From: an uncultured Duncaniella sp.
Lineage (GTDB): Bacteria > Bacteroidota > Bacteroidia > Bacteroidales > Muribaculaceae
Assembly (NCBI GenBank): GCA_910576785.1
Contig: CAJTJG010000015.1
Location: 22,370 to 86,369 of the forward strand
Direction of reading: 5' to 3'
Length of the DNA: 64,000 nucleotides
How positions within the stretch are numbered: the first letter of the stretch is position 1; each line of letters starts with the position of its first letter. Under the pieces are notes generated by a model. It was given only the letters and a program-made list of their open reading frames with translations, had not been told where the DNA came from and searched no databases. The translations under genes were made by a program, and so were the position numbers. Shown piece by piece: positions 8,433 to 16,036 of this stretch.

Positions 8433-9124
8433 AGAAAATTATCACATTGTTACTTGCGTTTGCATGTATGGCCGGCATGGTGCATGCCGGGCAGAAATAT
8501 GTTTTGAATGTCGGTGAGTTCAACGAGCTGTCGGTCGTTGATCCGCTTAATGTCGACTATGTATGTTCGGCCGACTCGGCCGGCATGGTGGCATTCACAT
8601 GCGATCCATCGGTGGCATCATCGCTGATGTTCAACCTCAAGGGCTCGAAACTCAATGTACGTATAGCCTCCGAGGAGGCCATGGCCACGAAGTTTCCGCG
8701 CATCACGGTATATTCCCGCTATCTCACCAAGGTAGAGAACAAGGGCGACTCCACCGTCCGCGTTATTAAGGTGGCAGAGACCCCGAAATTCGAGGCCGTT
8801 GTGGAGGGTAACGGCACACTTGTGGTGCGCCACATAGACGCCGTCGACATCAAGGCAGGCATGCGTCTCGGCCACGGCATGGTGGTGATATCAGGCGCGT
8901 GCAGCCAGCTAAATGTGGCTTTCACCGGTACCGGAGTCATCCAGGCCGACGATCTCAAGGCTACGGAAGTAAGTGTCAAGGCCAACGGTACAGGCTCGGT
9001 GGGCGTATGGGCTGAGAAGTTCCTGAAGGTCTACGGCATGGGCTCGACCACTCTCTACTATAAGGGCCATCCTGAGATCAAGACCCGCAGTCTCGGCATA
9101 AAGCTCATACCGCTGGCTCAATGA
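8429..9124 (+). CDS. Secreted DUF2807 (head GIN domain) protein
   Basis: A 231-residue protein with a cleavable signal peptide (LLLAFACMAGMVHAG) followed by a right-handed beta-repeat domain of the DUF2807 / GIN type, common in Bacteroidetes and exported to periplasm or surface. The recurring G-x-G-x-V/L-x-V pattern (TGTGVIQADDL, ANGTGSVGVW, GMGSTTLYYKG) is the visible basis. The molecular role of this family is not established. The gene overlaps dusB and the flippase gene by four bases each (ATGA), so the three are co-translated although their functions look unrelated. Confidence 0.8.
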   Translation: MKKIITLLLAFACMAGMVHAGQKYVLNVGEFNELSVVDPLNVDYVCSADSAGMVAFTCDPSVASSLMFNLKGSKLNVRIASEEAMATKFPRITVYSRYLTKVENKGDSTVRVIKVAETPKFEAVVEGNGTLVVRHIDAVDIKAGMRLGHGMVVISGACSQLNVAFTGTGVIQADDLKATEVSVKANGTGSVGVWAEKFLKVYGMGSTTLYYKGHPEIKTRSLGIKLIPLAQ

Positions 9125-10635
9125 TCGACAGGGAGCCGGCCTCCGACGGTAGCGGAGGTGAGCTGAAACTGAAAGTGGCACGGACACTCAAGTGGAATGT
9201 CATTGACCGTGTCTCGTCGCAGTTGCTCTACGCCGTCACCGGTGTGGTGCTCGCCCGCATGCTCTCGCATGAGGATGTCGGACTGGTAGGTGCCATACTC
9301 GTGTTCCAGGCATTCGCATCGCTTTTTGTGGACAGCGGTTTCTCTTCGGCTCTGATACAGCGCAAGAATCCTACCAGACTCGACTACTCCACCGTGCTGT
9401 GGTTCAATATCGCCATGGCCGTGGGACTCTATATCATACTCTACTTCGCGGCTCCATGGGTGGCGCTCATCTTCCAGGGCGATCCGAGACTGATACCGCT
9501 GTCAAGGGTCATGTTCCTGTCATTCATCATCAATGCTACAGCCATAGTGCAGACCAACAGGCTCATGAAACGCATGGACGTGCGCATGGTGGCTGTGAGC
9601 AACAGTCTCGGGCTCTTCGTCGCCGCAGTAGTGGGGATATACCTTGCCGTGACGGGGTGGGGCGCATGGGCCATAGTCTGGCAGACCATAACACTCGCCG
9701 CAGTGAAAAGCGCGGTCCTTTGGCTGACGGGTGGTTGGACTCCCCTGATGCGCTTCTCATGGAGTGTGCTCAGGAGCTATTTCTCGGTAGGCTCGGGAGT
9801 GATGCTCACATCGCTGCTCACCACAGTGTTCCAGAACATCTACTCATTCTTCATAGGCAACCGTGCCGGACTCGTTCCCCTCGGCTATTTCACACAGGCC
9901 GACAAGTGGAGCAAGATGGGCATAATGTCGCTCTCGCAGGTGCTCACATCCTCGTTTCTCCCTTTGCTTTCTGGTGTGCAGGACGATCGTGAGCGCTTTG
10001 CCCGTATGTGCGGAAAGACCCACCGCTTCACATCCTATCTGGTCTTCCCGGCCATGGGGCTGCTCATAGTCATGGCTACCCCCATATTCCACACGCTGTT
10101 TTCCACCAAATGGGATGCCTCGATAGCCCTGTTCCAGATTCTCCTGCTGCGAGGGGTATTCATGGTGCTGTCACTGCTCTACAACAACTACATCCTTTCC
10201 CTCGGCCATTCCCGGTGGCTTGTATTCATCGAGGCTTTGCGCGATGGCATAGCGCTCGTGGCCATTTTCGTGGCGCTCCCCTATATATCGCTCTCCACGG
10301 ACGGGTCGCCGGTCATGGGCCTGCGCATCTTCCTATGGGGGCAGCTCATAGCCACAGCCCTGACCTGGTGTGTGAGTCTTGTCCTCGTAAGCCGTATCAC
10401 CGGGCGTCCCCTCATGTCATATCTCGGGGATATGGCCCCCTATCTTGCCATAACGATGCTCGGACTCCTCCCCGCTGCCGCCATCGGCATGCTCGGACTC
10501 CATCCGTTGCTGACATGCATCTGCCAGGCCACGGCTTTCGCCGCAGTCTATTGTGGAGTCAATGCACTCCTGCGTTCGCGCATCCAGTCCGACCTCTTCG
10601 CCTACCTGCTCGGCAGAGGGCTGTCCAATAGTTAG
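9121..10635 (+). CDS. Polysaccharide flippase, Wzx/WzxC-like
   Basis: Inner-membrane protein of the MOP superfamily, 504 residues with about 12-14 hydrophobic segments. The N-terminal LKWNVIDRVSSQLLYAVTGVVLARML and FVDSGFSSALIQRKNPTRLDYSTVLWFN stretches match the WzxC-type branch that moves lipid-linked glycan repeats across the membrane. There are no glycosyltransferases next to it; the nearest exopolysaccharide genes (wza, wzc, polymerase-like) start 4.6 kb away. The 3' end overlaps an opposite-strand gene for 219 bases. Confidence 0.85.
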   Translation: MIDREPASDGSGGELKLKVARTLKWNVIDRVSSQLLYAVTGVVLARMLSHEDVGLVGAILVFQAFASLFVDSGFSSALIQRKNPTRLDYSTVLWFNIAMAVGLYIILYFAAPWVALIFQGDPRLIPLSRVMFLSFIINATAIVQTNRLMKRMDVRMVAVSNSLGLFVAAVVGIYLAVTGWGAWAIVWQTITLAAVKSAVLWLTGGWTPLMRFSWSVLRSYFSVGSGVMLTSLLTTVFQNIYSFFIGNRAGLVPLGYFTQADKWSKMGIMSLSQVLTSSFLPLLSGVQDDRERFARMCGKTHRFTSYLVFPAMGLLIVMATPIFHTLFSTKWDASIALFQILLLRGVFMVLSLLYNNYILSLGHSRWLVFIEALRDGIALVAIFVALPYISLSTDGSPVMGLRIFLWGQLIATALTWCVSLVLVSRITGRPLMSYLGDMAPYLAITMLGLLPAAAIGMLGLHPLLTCICQATAFAAVYCGVNALLRSRIQSDLFAYLLGRGLSNS

Positions 10636-10938
10636 ATCCCCGGTCTCCTCCTTGGCCCTGCGGCGGGCGGCGGCACGTTCCCGTGCCTCGCGCGAGCGGC
10701 GCATGGCGGTGTCGATATCATCCTTGATCATATGGAAGATGATATCATAGATGTCATGATGGTCGCACCATGGCAGTACCACCTTGCCTTTCTCTATGTA
10801 TATATCTATTGTCTCCTCGAACTCCTCGAAGTCAAGTTCCCTCCCGGCAATAGTCACACCGATAAGAGCTTTCTCTTTGATTTTCTCATAAGCGCGCCTG
10901 GACAGCGGCTTGTCCCACTTTGCAGTCTTCACCTTCAT
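10417..10938 (-). CDS. Hypothetical 173-residue protein with antisense tail
   Basis: No family recognised. Residues 1-100 are charged and helical and include an R/A-rich stretch (RRSREARERAAARRRAKEE); this part has its own DNA. Residues about 102-173 are read antisense through the last 219 bases of the flippase gene, so that tail may be an accidental extension after loss of an earlier stop. In favour of a real gene: a full -7 element (complement of 10964-10971) lies 25 bases before the ATG. No neighbours on the same strand overlap it. Function unknown. Confidence 0.6.
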   Translation of the reverse strand: MKVKTAKWDKPLSRRAYEKIKEKALIGVTIAGRELDFEEFEETIDIYIEKGKVVLPWCDHHDIYDIIFHMIKDDIDTAMRRSREARERAAARRRAKEETGDLTIGQPSAEQVGEEVGLDARTQECIDSTIDCGESRGLADACQQRMESEHADGGSGEESEHRYGKIGGHIPEI

Positions 10939-10963
10939 ATCTGTTCTTGTATTGATGTTTCTG

Positions 10964-10971
10964 CAAAGTTA
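10964..10971 (-). promoter_or_regulatory. -7 element TAACTTTG for the gene starting at 10938
   Basis: The minus strand reads TAACTTTG, a full consensus match, 25 bases before the start codon. No clear -33 element at 20 bases. Confidence 0.5.
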
Positions 10972-11040
10972 ACCACGCCTTAATGCCGAAAAGGTGCGAT
11001 AATGTCATTTATGTATAGAAAGATGTCGACGTGTCAAAAT

Positions 11041-11154
11041 ACAGAAGGATACAGAAAGACAAAAAGGACAAAAGTGACATAAGGTAATCAATTGCTACAC
11101 AAACAATTAATACTTTGTTACTTTTGTCCTTTTTGTCTTTCTGTATCCTTCTGT
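11041..11154. repeat. Dispersed hairpin repeat, copy 2
   Basis: Two 39-base arms (11041-11079 and 11116-11154) are complementary at 38 positions with one G-T pair, around a 36-base AT-rich loop that itself holds an 8-base imperfect stem. It lies 41 bases past the stop codon of the minus-strand CoA transferase gene. Same family as 2656-2719 and 63865-63933. Expected to fold into a very stable 3' hairpin when transcribed. Confidence 0.85.
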
Positions 11155-11195
11155 CAATTAAGGCACAGGCTCGTCAATTAGGATACTGCGGGTTT

Positions 11196-12692
11196 TCAGC
11201 AGTATTTCGACCAGTCCACGTTGCGCATATCGCCCGACGAGAGGAATTCCGTATGGAATGCCAGCGAAGCCTCGAGGGTGTGAGGTGTCTGGCCGCCACG
11301 GGTGGAGAGCTTGAGATAGTCGCGGAGCATATCTCTGTAGATGGGGTGTGCGCAATTGTCGATTATGACATGTGCACGCTGCACCGGATCCAGACCGCGG
11401 AGGTCGGCTATGCCCTGGTCGGTGACGATGACATCCACGGAGTGCTCGGTGTGGTCCACGTGCGATACCATGGGCACGATGTTGGATATCTTGCCCTCCT
11501 TGGTGATGGACGGACAGGAGAAGATGGATACATATGCGTTGCGTGTGAAGTCGCCCGAACCGCCGATACCGTTCATCATCCTTGTGCCTGTGACGTGGGT
11601 GGAGTTGATGTTGCCGAATATGTCAGCTTCGAGAGCCGTATTCATGGCTATGACGCCGAGTCGGCGTATCACCTCGGGATTGTTGGATATCTCAACGGGG
11701 CGGATCACAAGGTGTTTCTTGAAGAACTCGATGTCGGATATCACCTCGTCCTCCACCTCGTTGCTCACTGTAAGCGAGCTTGTGGAGCCGAACTTGCAGC
11801 GGCCCTTCTTCATGAGATCGATCACGGCATCCTGGATCACCTCGGTGTACATCTCGAACGGAGGTATCTCCTTGGCATCGGCCAGTCCGTAGAGCACAGC
11901 GTTGGCCACATTGCCCACACCTGACTGGATAGGGAGGAAGGTGGAGGGGATGCGTCCGGCTTTCATCTCGCCGATGAGGAAGCGGCATACGTTGGCACCG
12001 ATCATCTTGGTTGTATCGTCCAGCGGGGTGAAAGGCTTCACACCCTCGTAGTCATCGCTCATTACCACACCCACAATCTTCTCAGGATCGATCTTGAGCA
12101 CGGGCGATCCGATGCGGTCGCTTGCCTTGAAGATGGGTATCTCGCCGCGGTTGGGGGGATCGAGAGGCAGGTAGATGTCATGCAGACCATAGAGGGCGTG
12201 GCGCAGCTTCTCGTTGAGCTCGATGATGACACGCTTGGCCATCTTGGCTATGGTGGGGACATTGCCTACGCCGGTGCCTACCACTACCGTGCCGTCATCC
12301 TGGATATCGCTGGCCTCGATGATGGCGATGTCGATGTCGCCGAGGAAACCGTAGCGCAGTTTCTGGGCTGTCTCCGAGAGGTGGAGATCATAATAGTGTG
12401 CGTCGTGGCTGTTGATGCGTTTGCGCAGGTCGGGATGATTCTGATAGGGGGTGCGTCGGCCTATGGCATTGGCGCGGGCGAGTATGCCGTCACACTTGTC
12501 GCTTGTGGATGCGCCGGTGACAATGTTGATCTTGAAAGGTTCGCCCTGCTCATGGAGCTTCTCGGCTTTGGCGGCTATGGCCTGACTGACTACCTTGGGC
12601 GACCCGGGGGCGGTGAAGCCCGAAAATCCGCAGTTGCAGTCGTTGTAGAAAAGTTCTGCGGCCTCCTGCGGGGTGAGGATGGGGAATCTCAT
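11196..12692 (-). CDS. Acetyl-CoA hydrolase/transferase family CoA transferase
   Basis: Class I CoA transferase, 498 residues from the ATG at 12692 (MRFPILTPQEAAELF). It resembles succinate:acetate CoA transferases (AarC/Cat1 type), which swap CoA between succinyl-CoA and acetate. The active-site glutamate is expected at Glu284 in EMYTEVIQDA, and the GVGNVANAV loop and the FGSTSSLTVSN segment fit the family. A longer frame to 12785 adds 31 non-conserved residues inside the upstream gene and is rejected. In a fermenter that makes acetate and succinate this enzyme would recover CoA and energy. Exact donor and acceptor cannot be fixed from sequence. Confidence 0.88.
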   Translation of the reverse strand: MRFPILTPQEAAELFYNDCNCGFSGFTAPGSPKVVSQAIAAKAEKLHEQGEPFKINIVTGASTSDKCDGILARANAIGRRTPYQNHPDLRKRINSHDAHYYDLHLSETAQKLRYGFLGDIDIAIIEASDIQDDGTVVVGTGVGNVPTIAKMAKRVIIELNEKLRHALYGLHDIYLPLDPPNRGEIPIFKASDRIGSPVLKIDPEKIVGVVMSDDYEGVKPFTPLDDTTKMIGANVCRFLIGEMKAGRIPSTFLPIQSGVGNVANAVLYGLADAKEIPPFEMYTEVIQDAVIDLMKKGRCKFGSTSSLTVSNEVEDEVISDIEFFKKHLVIRPVEISNNPEVIRRLGVIAMNTALEADIFGNINSTHVTGTRMMNGIGGSGDFTRNAYVSIFSCPSITKEGKISNIVPMVSHVDHTEHSVDVIVTDQGIADLRGLDPVQRAHVIIDNCAHPIYRDMLRDYLKLSTRGGQTPHTLEASLAFHTEFLSSGDMRNVDWSKYC

Positions 12693-12736
12693 ATTCGGTT
12701 TTATAGTGATTGTGATTGGTATCTCTTTAAGGGGAT

Positions 12737-13120
12737 TCAGAATTTTCTCTCTATGATCTGGGTGTCGATGATGGCCTGGCGCCAACGGGCATAGTGGGCC
12801 TCGCGGGCCTGCTGCTCTTCCTCGTAGGTGGGCATCGTAGCGGTGGATGCAGTGGCGCTCTCGTCCATTGTCGTATCCTCGGTGGTGTCAGCCTGCTCAG
12901 GGATGACCAGAGGGGTGTGGCGCCCCGCATGCGGCTGTGCCTCATGCCTGATGGCGGCGTCGGGCCTGGGCGGTGCAGGCCGTGCGACACGGGGCCGTGC
13001 GGCGACGGTCTTGCGTGTCTGTCCGGCAGTCGCGGATGGCTTTTTCTTGATCCGTTCCTTGATCTGCTCGTAGATTATGGCCCCGATTATGAGGACAATC
13101 CAGAGTAATAGTTTCTCCAT
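12737..13120 (-). CDS. Small membrane-anchored protein of unknown function
   Basis: A 127-residue protein with one N-terminal membrane helix (LLLWIVLIIGAIIYEQ), a basic stretch just after it (KERIKKKP), a long Pro/Ala/Arg-rich low-complexity middle and an acidic, helical C-terminus (YEEEQQAREAHYARWRQAI). The layout fits a membrane tether with a cytoplasmic tail. No family recognised. It lies 44 bases upstream of the CoA transferase gene on the same strand and likely shares its transcript, driven by the promoter at 13146-13177. Confidence 0.7.
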   Translation of the reverse strand: MEKLLLWIVLIIGAIIYEQIKERIKKKPSATAGQTRKTVAARPRVARPAPPRPDAAIRHEAQPHAGRHTPLVIPEQADTTEDTTMDESATASTATMPTYEEEQQAREAHYARWRQAIIDTQIIERKF

Positions 13121-13143
13121 GTAGAGGAAAATTCGTATTTTTG
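13112..13143 (+). promoter_or_regulatory. miaB promoter
   Basis: TTTC at 13112-13115, 20 bases, then TATTTTTG at 13136-13143. The miaB ATG follows 50 bases later. The -7 element forms a near-perfect palindrome with the minus-strand -7 element three bases away. Confidence 0.6.
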
Positions 13144-13145
13144 TG

Positions 13146-13177
13146 CAAAAATACGGAATATCGTGCTCTTTGCCAAA
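13146..13177 (-). promoter_or_regulatory. Promoter of the 13120 gene and CoA transferase
   Basis: On the minus strand TTTG (complement of 13174-13177), exactly 20 bases, then TATTTTTG (complement of 13146-13153): a full consensus promoter. It interleaves with the miaB promoter so both cannot be occupied at once. Confidence 0.65.
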
Positions 13178-13193
13178 GTTTCAAATTAAAAAA

Positions 13194-14549
13194 ATGGGAA
13201 ACAATCGTAAACTATATATAGAGACCTACGGCTGCCAGATGAATGTGGCTGACAGCGAGGTTGTGGCATCTGTGATGTCGACCGTCGGCTATGATCCGTC
13301 ACCCTCGCTCGACGAGGCCGACGCAGTGCTGCTCAACACCTGCTCCATACGCGACAACGCCGAGCAGAAGATCCTATCGCGCCTGGCTTTTCTCAATTCG
13401 CTGCGCCGCAAGCGTGCCAAGACAGGCAATGGATTGATAATAGGTGTGATAGGTTGCATGGCCGAGCGTGTGCGCGAGGAGCTCGTCAGCAATCATGGCG
13501 TTGATCTCGTGGCCGGTCCTGACGCGTATCTCGACCTGCCCAATCTTTTCGCATCAGTCGAAGCCGGCGAGAAGGCTGTGAATGTGGAGCTGAGCACCAC
13601 CGAGACATATCGCGACATCATCCCTGCCCGCATCACAGGCAATGTGGTGAGTGGATGGGTCAGCATCATGCGCGGGTGCAACAACTTCTGCTCATACTGC
13701 ATAGTGCCCTATACCCGTGGCCGCGAGCGCTCGCGGGCGCCTGAAAGCATACTTGCCGAGGTCAGGGATCTGCGTGACAGGGGCTTCCGCGAGGTGACCC
13801 TTCTGGGCCAGAATGTCAACAGTTACAGCTACCGTCCCGAGGGGGCCGGCGATGAAGAGGCTGTCGACTTCCCCCGTCTGCTCGAGATGGTGTCGGATGC
13901 CGCCGGCGACGGCATGAGGGTGCGTTTCACCACATCCCATCCCAAGGATATGGGCGATGACACGATAGCCGTCGTGGCCTCGCGTAAGAACATATGCAAT
14001 CACATACACCTCCCTGTCCAGTCGGGCAGTGACAGTGTGCTCAAGTCCATGAACCGTAAATATACCCGCGCATGGTATCTGGACCGTATAGCCGCCATAC
14101 GCCGTGCCATACCTGACTGCGGTATATCCACCGATCTCTTCACCGGTTTCCACAACGAGACCGAGGAGGACTTCCAGCAGACTCTGTCGCTGATGCGCGA
14201 GGTGGGATTCGACTCCTCGTTCATGTTCAAGTATTCCGAGCGACCGGGCACTCTCGCCGCCCGAACCATGCCTGACAATGTGCCGGAGGATGTGAAGATA
14301 GACCGTCTGAACCGCATGATAGCGTTGCAGAACCGGCTCTCGCTCGAGAGCAACCTCCGGGATGTGGGCAAGGTGTTCGATGTGCTTGTGGAGGGTGTGT
14401 CCAAGCGATCGAAGGAGCAGATGGTGGGGCGCACCCAGCAGAACAAGACCGTGGTGTTCGACCGTGGCGATGCCCGCGTGGGCATGACTGTACCGGTCCT
14501 TGTCAAGGCTGCGACATCGGCCACACTCACGGGCGAAATAGCCGGATGA
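13194..14549 (+). CDS. miaB: tRNA-2-methylthio-N6-dimethylallyladenosine synthase
   Basis: Radical-SAM methylthiotransferase that adds a methylthio group to i6A37 in tRNA. From ATG 13194 it has 451 residues. The N-terminal UPF0004 domain shows Cys14, Cys50 and Cys88 for one Fe-S cluster; the radical SAM motif GCNNFCSYC gives Cys162, Cys166 and Cys169; the TRAM domain closes the protein. The upstream GTG (13143) overlaps the -7 element and is not used. It overlaps the yqgE start by four bases. Confidence 0.96.
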   Translation: MGNNRKLYIETYGCQMNVADSEVVASVMSTVGYDPSPSLDEADAVLLNTCSIRDNAEQKILSRLAFLNSLRRKRAKTGNGLIIGVIGCMAERVREELVSNHGVDLVAGPDAYLDLPNLFASVEAGEKAVNVELSTTETYRDIIPARITGNVVSGWVSIMRGCNNFCSYCIVPYTRGRERSRAPESILAEVRDLRDRGFREVTLLGQNVNSYSYRPEGAGDEEAVDFPRLLEMVSDAAGDGMRVRFTTSHPKDMGDDTIAVVASRKNICNHIHLPVQSGSDSVLKSMNRKYTRAWYLDRIAAIRRAIPDCGISTDLFTGFHNETEEDFQQTLSLMREVGFDSSFMFKYSERPGTLAARTMPDNVPEDVKIDRLNRMIALQNRLSLESNLRDVGKVFDVLVEGVSKRSKEQMVGRTQQNKTVVFDRGDARVGMTVPVLVKAATSATLTGEIAG

Positions 14550-15154
14550 CAATGGATTACAGAAAACTACTGTTCAACATAGATATACCCTCGCGCCAGG
14601 CTCCCGGCGAGGGGAAGCTCCTTGTGTCGGAGCCATTTCTGCATGAGGATCATTTTGACCACGCCGTGGTACTCCTGGTGGACTATGAGAAGGATGGCCC
14701 GGCCATGGGCGTGGTGGTCAACAACGAGACACGCTATTCGCTTCAGGAGCTTATAGCCGATATCAAGGTGGAGGAGCGTATACCGGTCTATTCCGGTGGC
14801 CCTGTGGCCGACGATCACCTGTACTTCCTCCACACCCTCGGTGATCTCATACCGGAGACCAACCCCGTATGCGACGGATTGTGGCTCGGCGGTGATTTCG
14901 ACGCCATGCGTGCCATAATCAACGACGGATATCCCATCGAGGGAAATCTGCGGTTCTTCCTCGGCTACAGCGGATGGTCGGGCAGTCAGCTCGACGAGGA
15001 GATAGAGCGCAACGTATGGGCTGTGACAAGGACCGGCGACCCGCATGCGCTGCTGAGTGCGGCGGGCGACTCGTTCTGGCACTCCGTGGTCAGGTCGATG
15101 GGCCGCGAGTACCGCGGATGGCTCTATCATCCCCGCAATCCGCGGGCAAACTGA
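14546..15154 (+). CDS. yqgE: YqgE/AlgH family protein
   Basis: A 202-residue cytoplasmic protein of the UPF0301 (YqgE/AlgH) family. The conserved opening PGEGKLLVSEPFL and DHFDHAVVLLVDYEKDGPAMGVVVN, and the later YSGGPV and FFLGYSGWSGSQLDEEI stretches, are clear. Biochemical function is not settled for the family. The start ATG overlaps the miaB stop (ATGA); an ATG two codons later (MDYRK) is equally possible. Confidence 0.9.
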   Translation: MTMDYRKLLFNIDIPSRQAPGEGKLLVSEPFLHEDHFDHAVVLLVDYEKDGPAMGVVVNNETRYSLQELIADIKVEERIPVYSGGPVADDHLYFLHTLGDLIPETNPVCDGLWLGGDFDAMRAIINDGYPIEGNLRFFLGYSGWSGSQLDEEIERNVWAVTRTGDPHALLSAAGDSFWHSVVRSMGREYRGWLYHPRNPRAN

Positions 15155-15225
15155 CGATACGATGCAATAATTCAGATTCGTTCACGTTTATTTTAAGTAT
15201 TGATAATAATCTAAGAAACCATATA

Positions 15226-16026
15226 ATGAAGGTAAAGACATACCTCATGGCCCTGCTTGTTCTTGTCGCGGCCACATCATGCAGTTCCCGCAAAACGGCA
15301 CTCACGTATTTCAAGGATATTGACGCCGGACATCTCGCGGCAGTACCGGCTGACAGTTACCTCCCGGAGATAAAACCCGACGATGAACTTCTTATCACGG
15401 TGACATCGCCCAACCCCGAAGCTACTGCCATATACAATCTTCCGTCGGTCAACCCCGCCACCAAGGCATCGGCATCGGCCCCCTCCACCTCCAAGCAGCA
15501 GACATATGTGGTTTCATCAAAGGGCGATATAGATTTTCCGGGACTCGGACGTCTGCATGTGGCCGGCAAGAATGTCGAGCAGGTGCAGGAGGAGATTCTG
15601 GCAGGCATAAGGGCTGATGTAGCCGACGCACAGGTATACGTGTCGCTCGAAAATTTCTACGTCAACGTGGCCGGCGAGGTGGAGAGACCCGGACGTCTGA
15701 AGGTCAATTCCAACAGATTCACCGTGCTCGACGCTCTCTCTGAGGCCGGCGATCTCACCCCCTATGGCGAACGTGATAATGTGCTTGTGATCAGGGAGAA
15801 GGATGGCAAACGTGAGTCTGTGCGCCTGAATCTCTCCTCGGCCGAGGCTCTCAACTCACCGTTCTTCTATCTGGAGCAGAACGATTATATATATGTGGAG
15901 CCTAACAAGATCCGAGAGAGCAACTCGCGCTACAACCAGCAGAATTCCTACCGACTGCAGGTGGCCACGACGATAGTGAGCGTGGCATCGGTGATCACAT
16001 CCCTCGTCATAGCACTCACAAGATAA
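15226..16026 (+). CDS. Polysaccharide export lipoprotein, Wza-like
   Basis: Outer-membrane exporter component for capsule or exopolysaccharide. From ATG 15226 it has 266 residues. The signal peptide ends in a lipobox (VAATSCSS), so Cys is lipidated. Poly_export domain (about residues 45-140: PEIKPDDELLITVTSPNPE ... GDIDFPGLGRLHVAGK) and an SLBB domain (YVNVAGEVERPGRLKV) follow, then a hydrophobic C-terminal helix (TIVSVASVITSLVIAL), as in Bacteroidetes Wza proteins. Its stop lies ten bases before the Wzc-like kinase gene, its functional partner. Confidence 0.9.
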   Translation: MKVKTYLMALLVLVAATSCSSRKTALTYFKDIDAGHLAAVPADSYLPEIKPDDELLITVTSPNPEATAIYNLPSVNPATKASASAPSTSKQQTYVVSSKGDIDFPGLGRLHVAGKNVEQVQEEILAGIRADVADAQVYVSLENFYVNVAGEVERPGRLKVNSNRFTVLDALSEAGDLTPYGERDNVLVIREKDGKRESVRLNLSSAEALNSPFFYLEQNDYIYVEPNKIRESNSRYNQQNSYRLQVATTIVSVASVITSLVIALTR

Positions 16027-16036
16027 CGGCACCACC

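Noticed and set aside
11115..11924. 269-codon plus-strand ORF
   Set aside because: Antisense to the CoA transferase and begins in the hairpin repeat.
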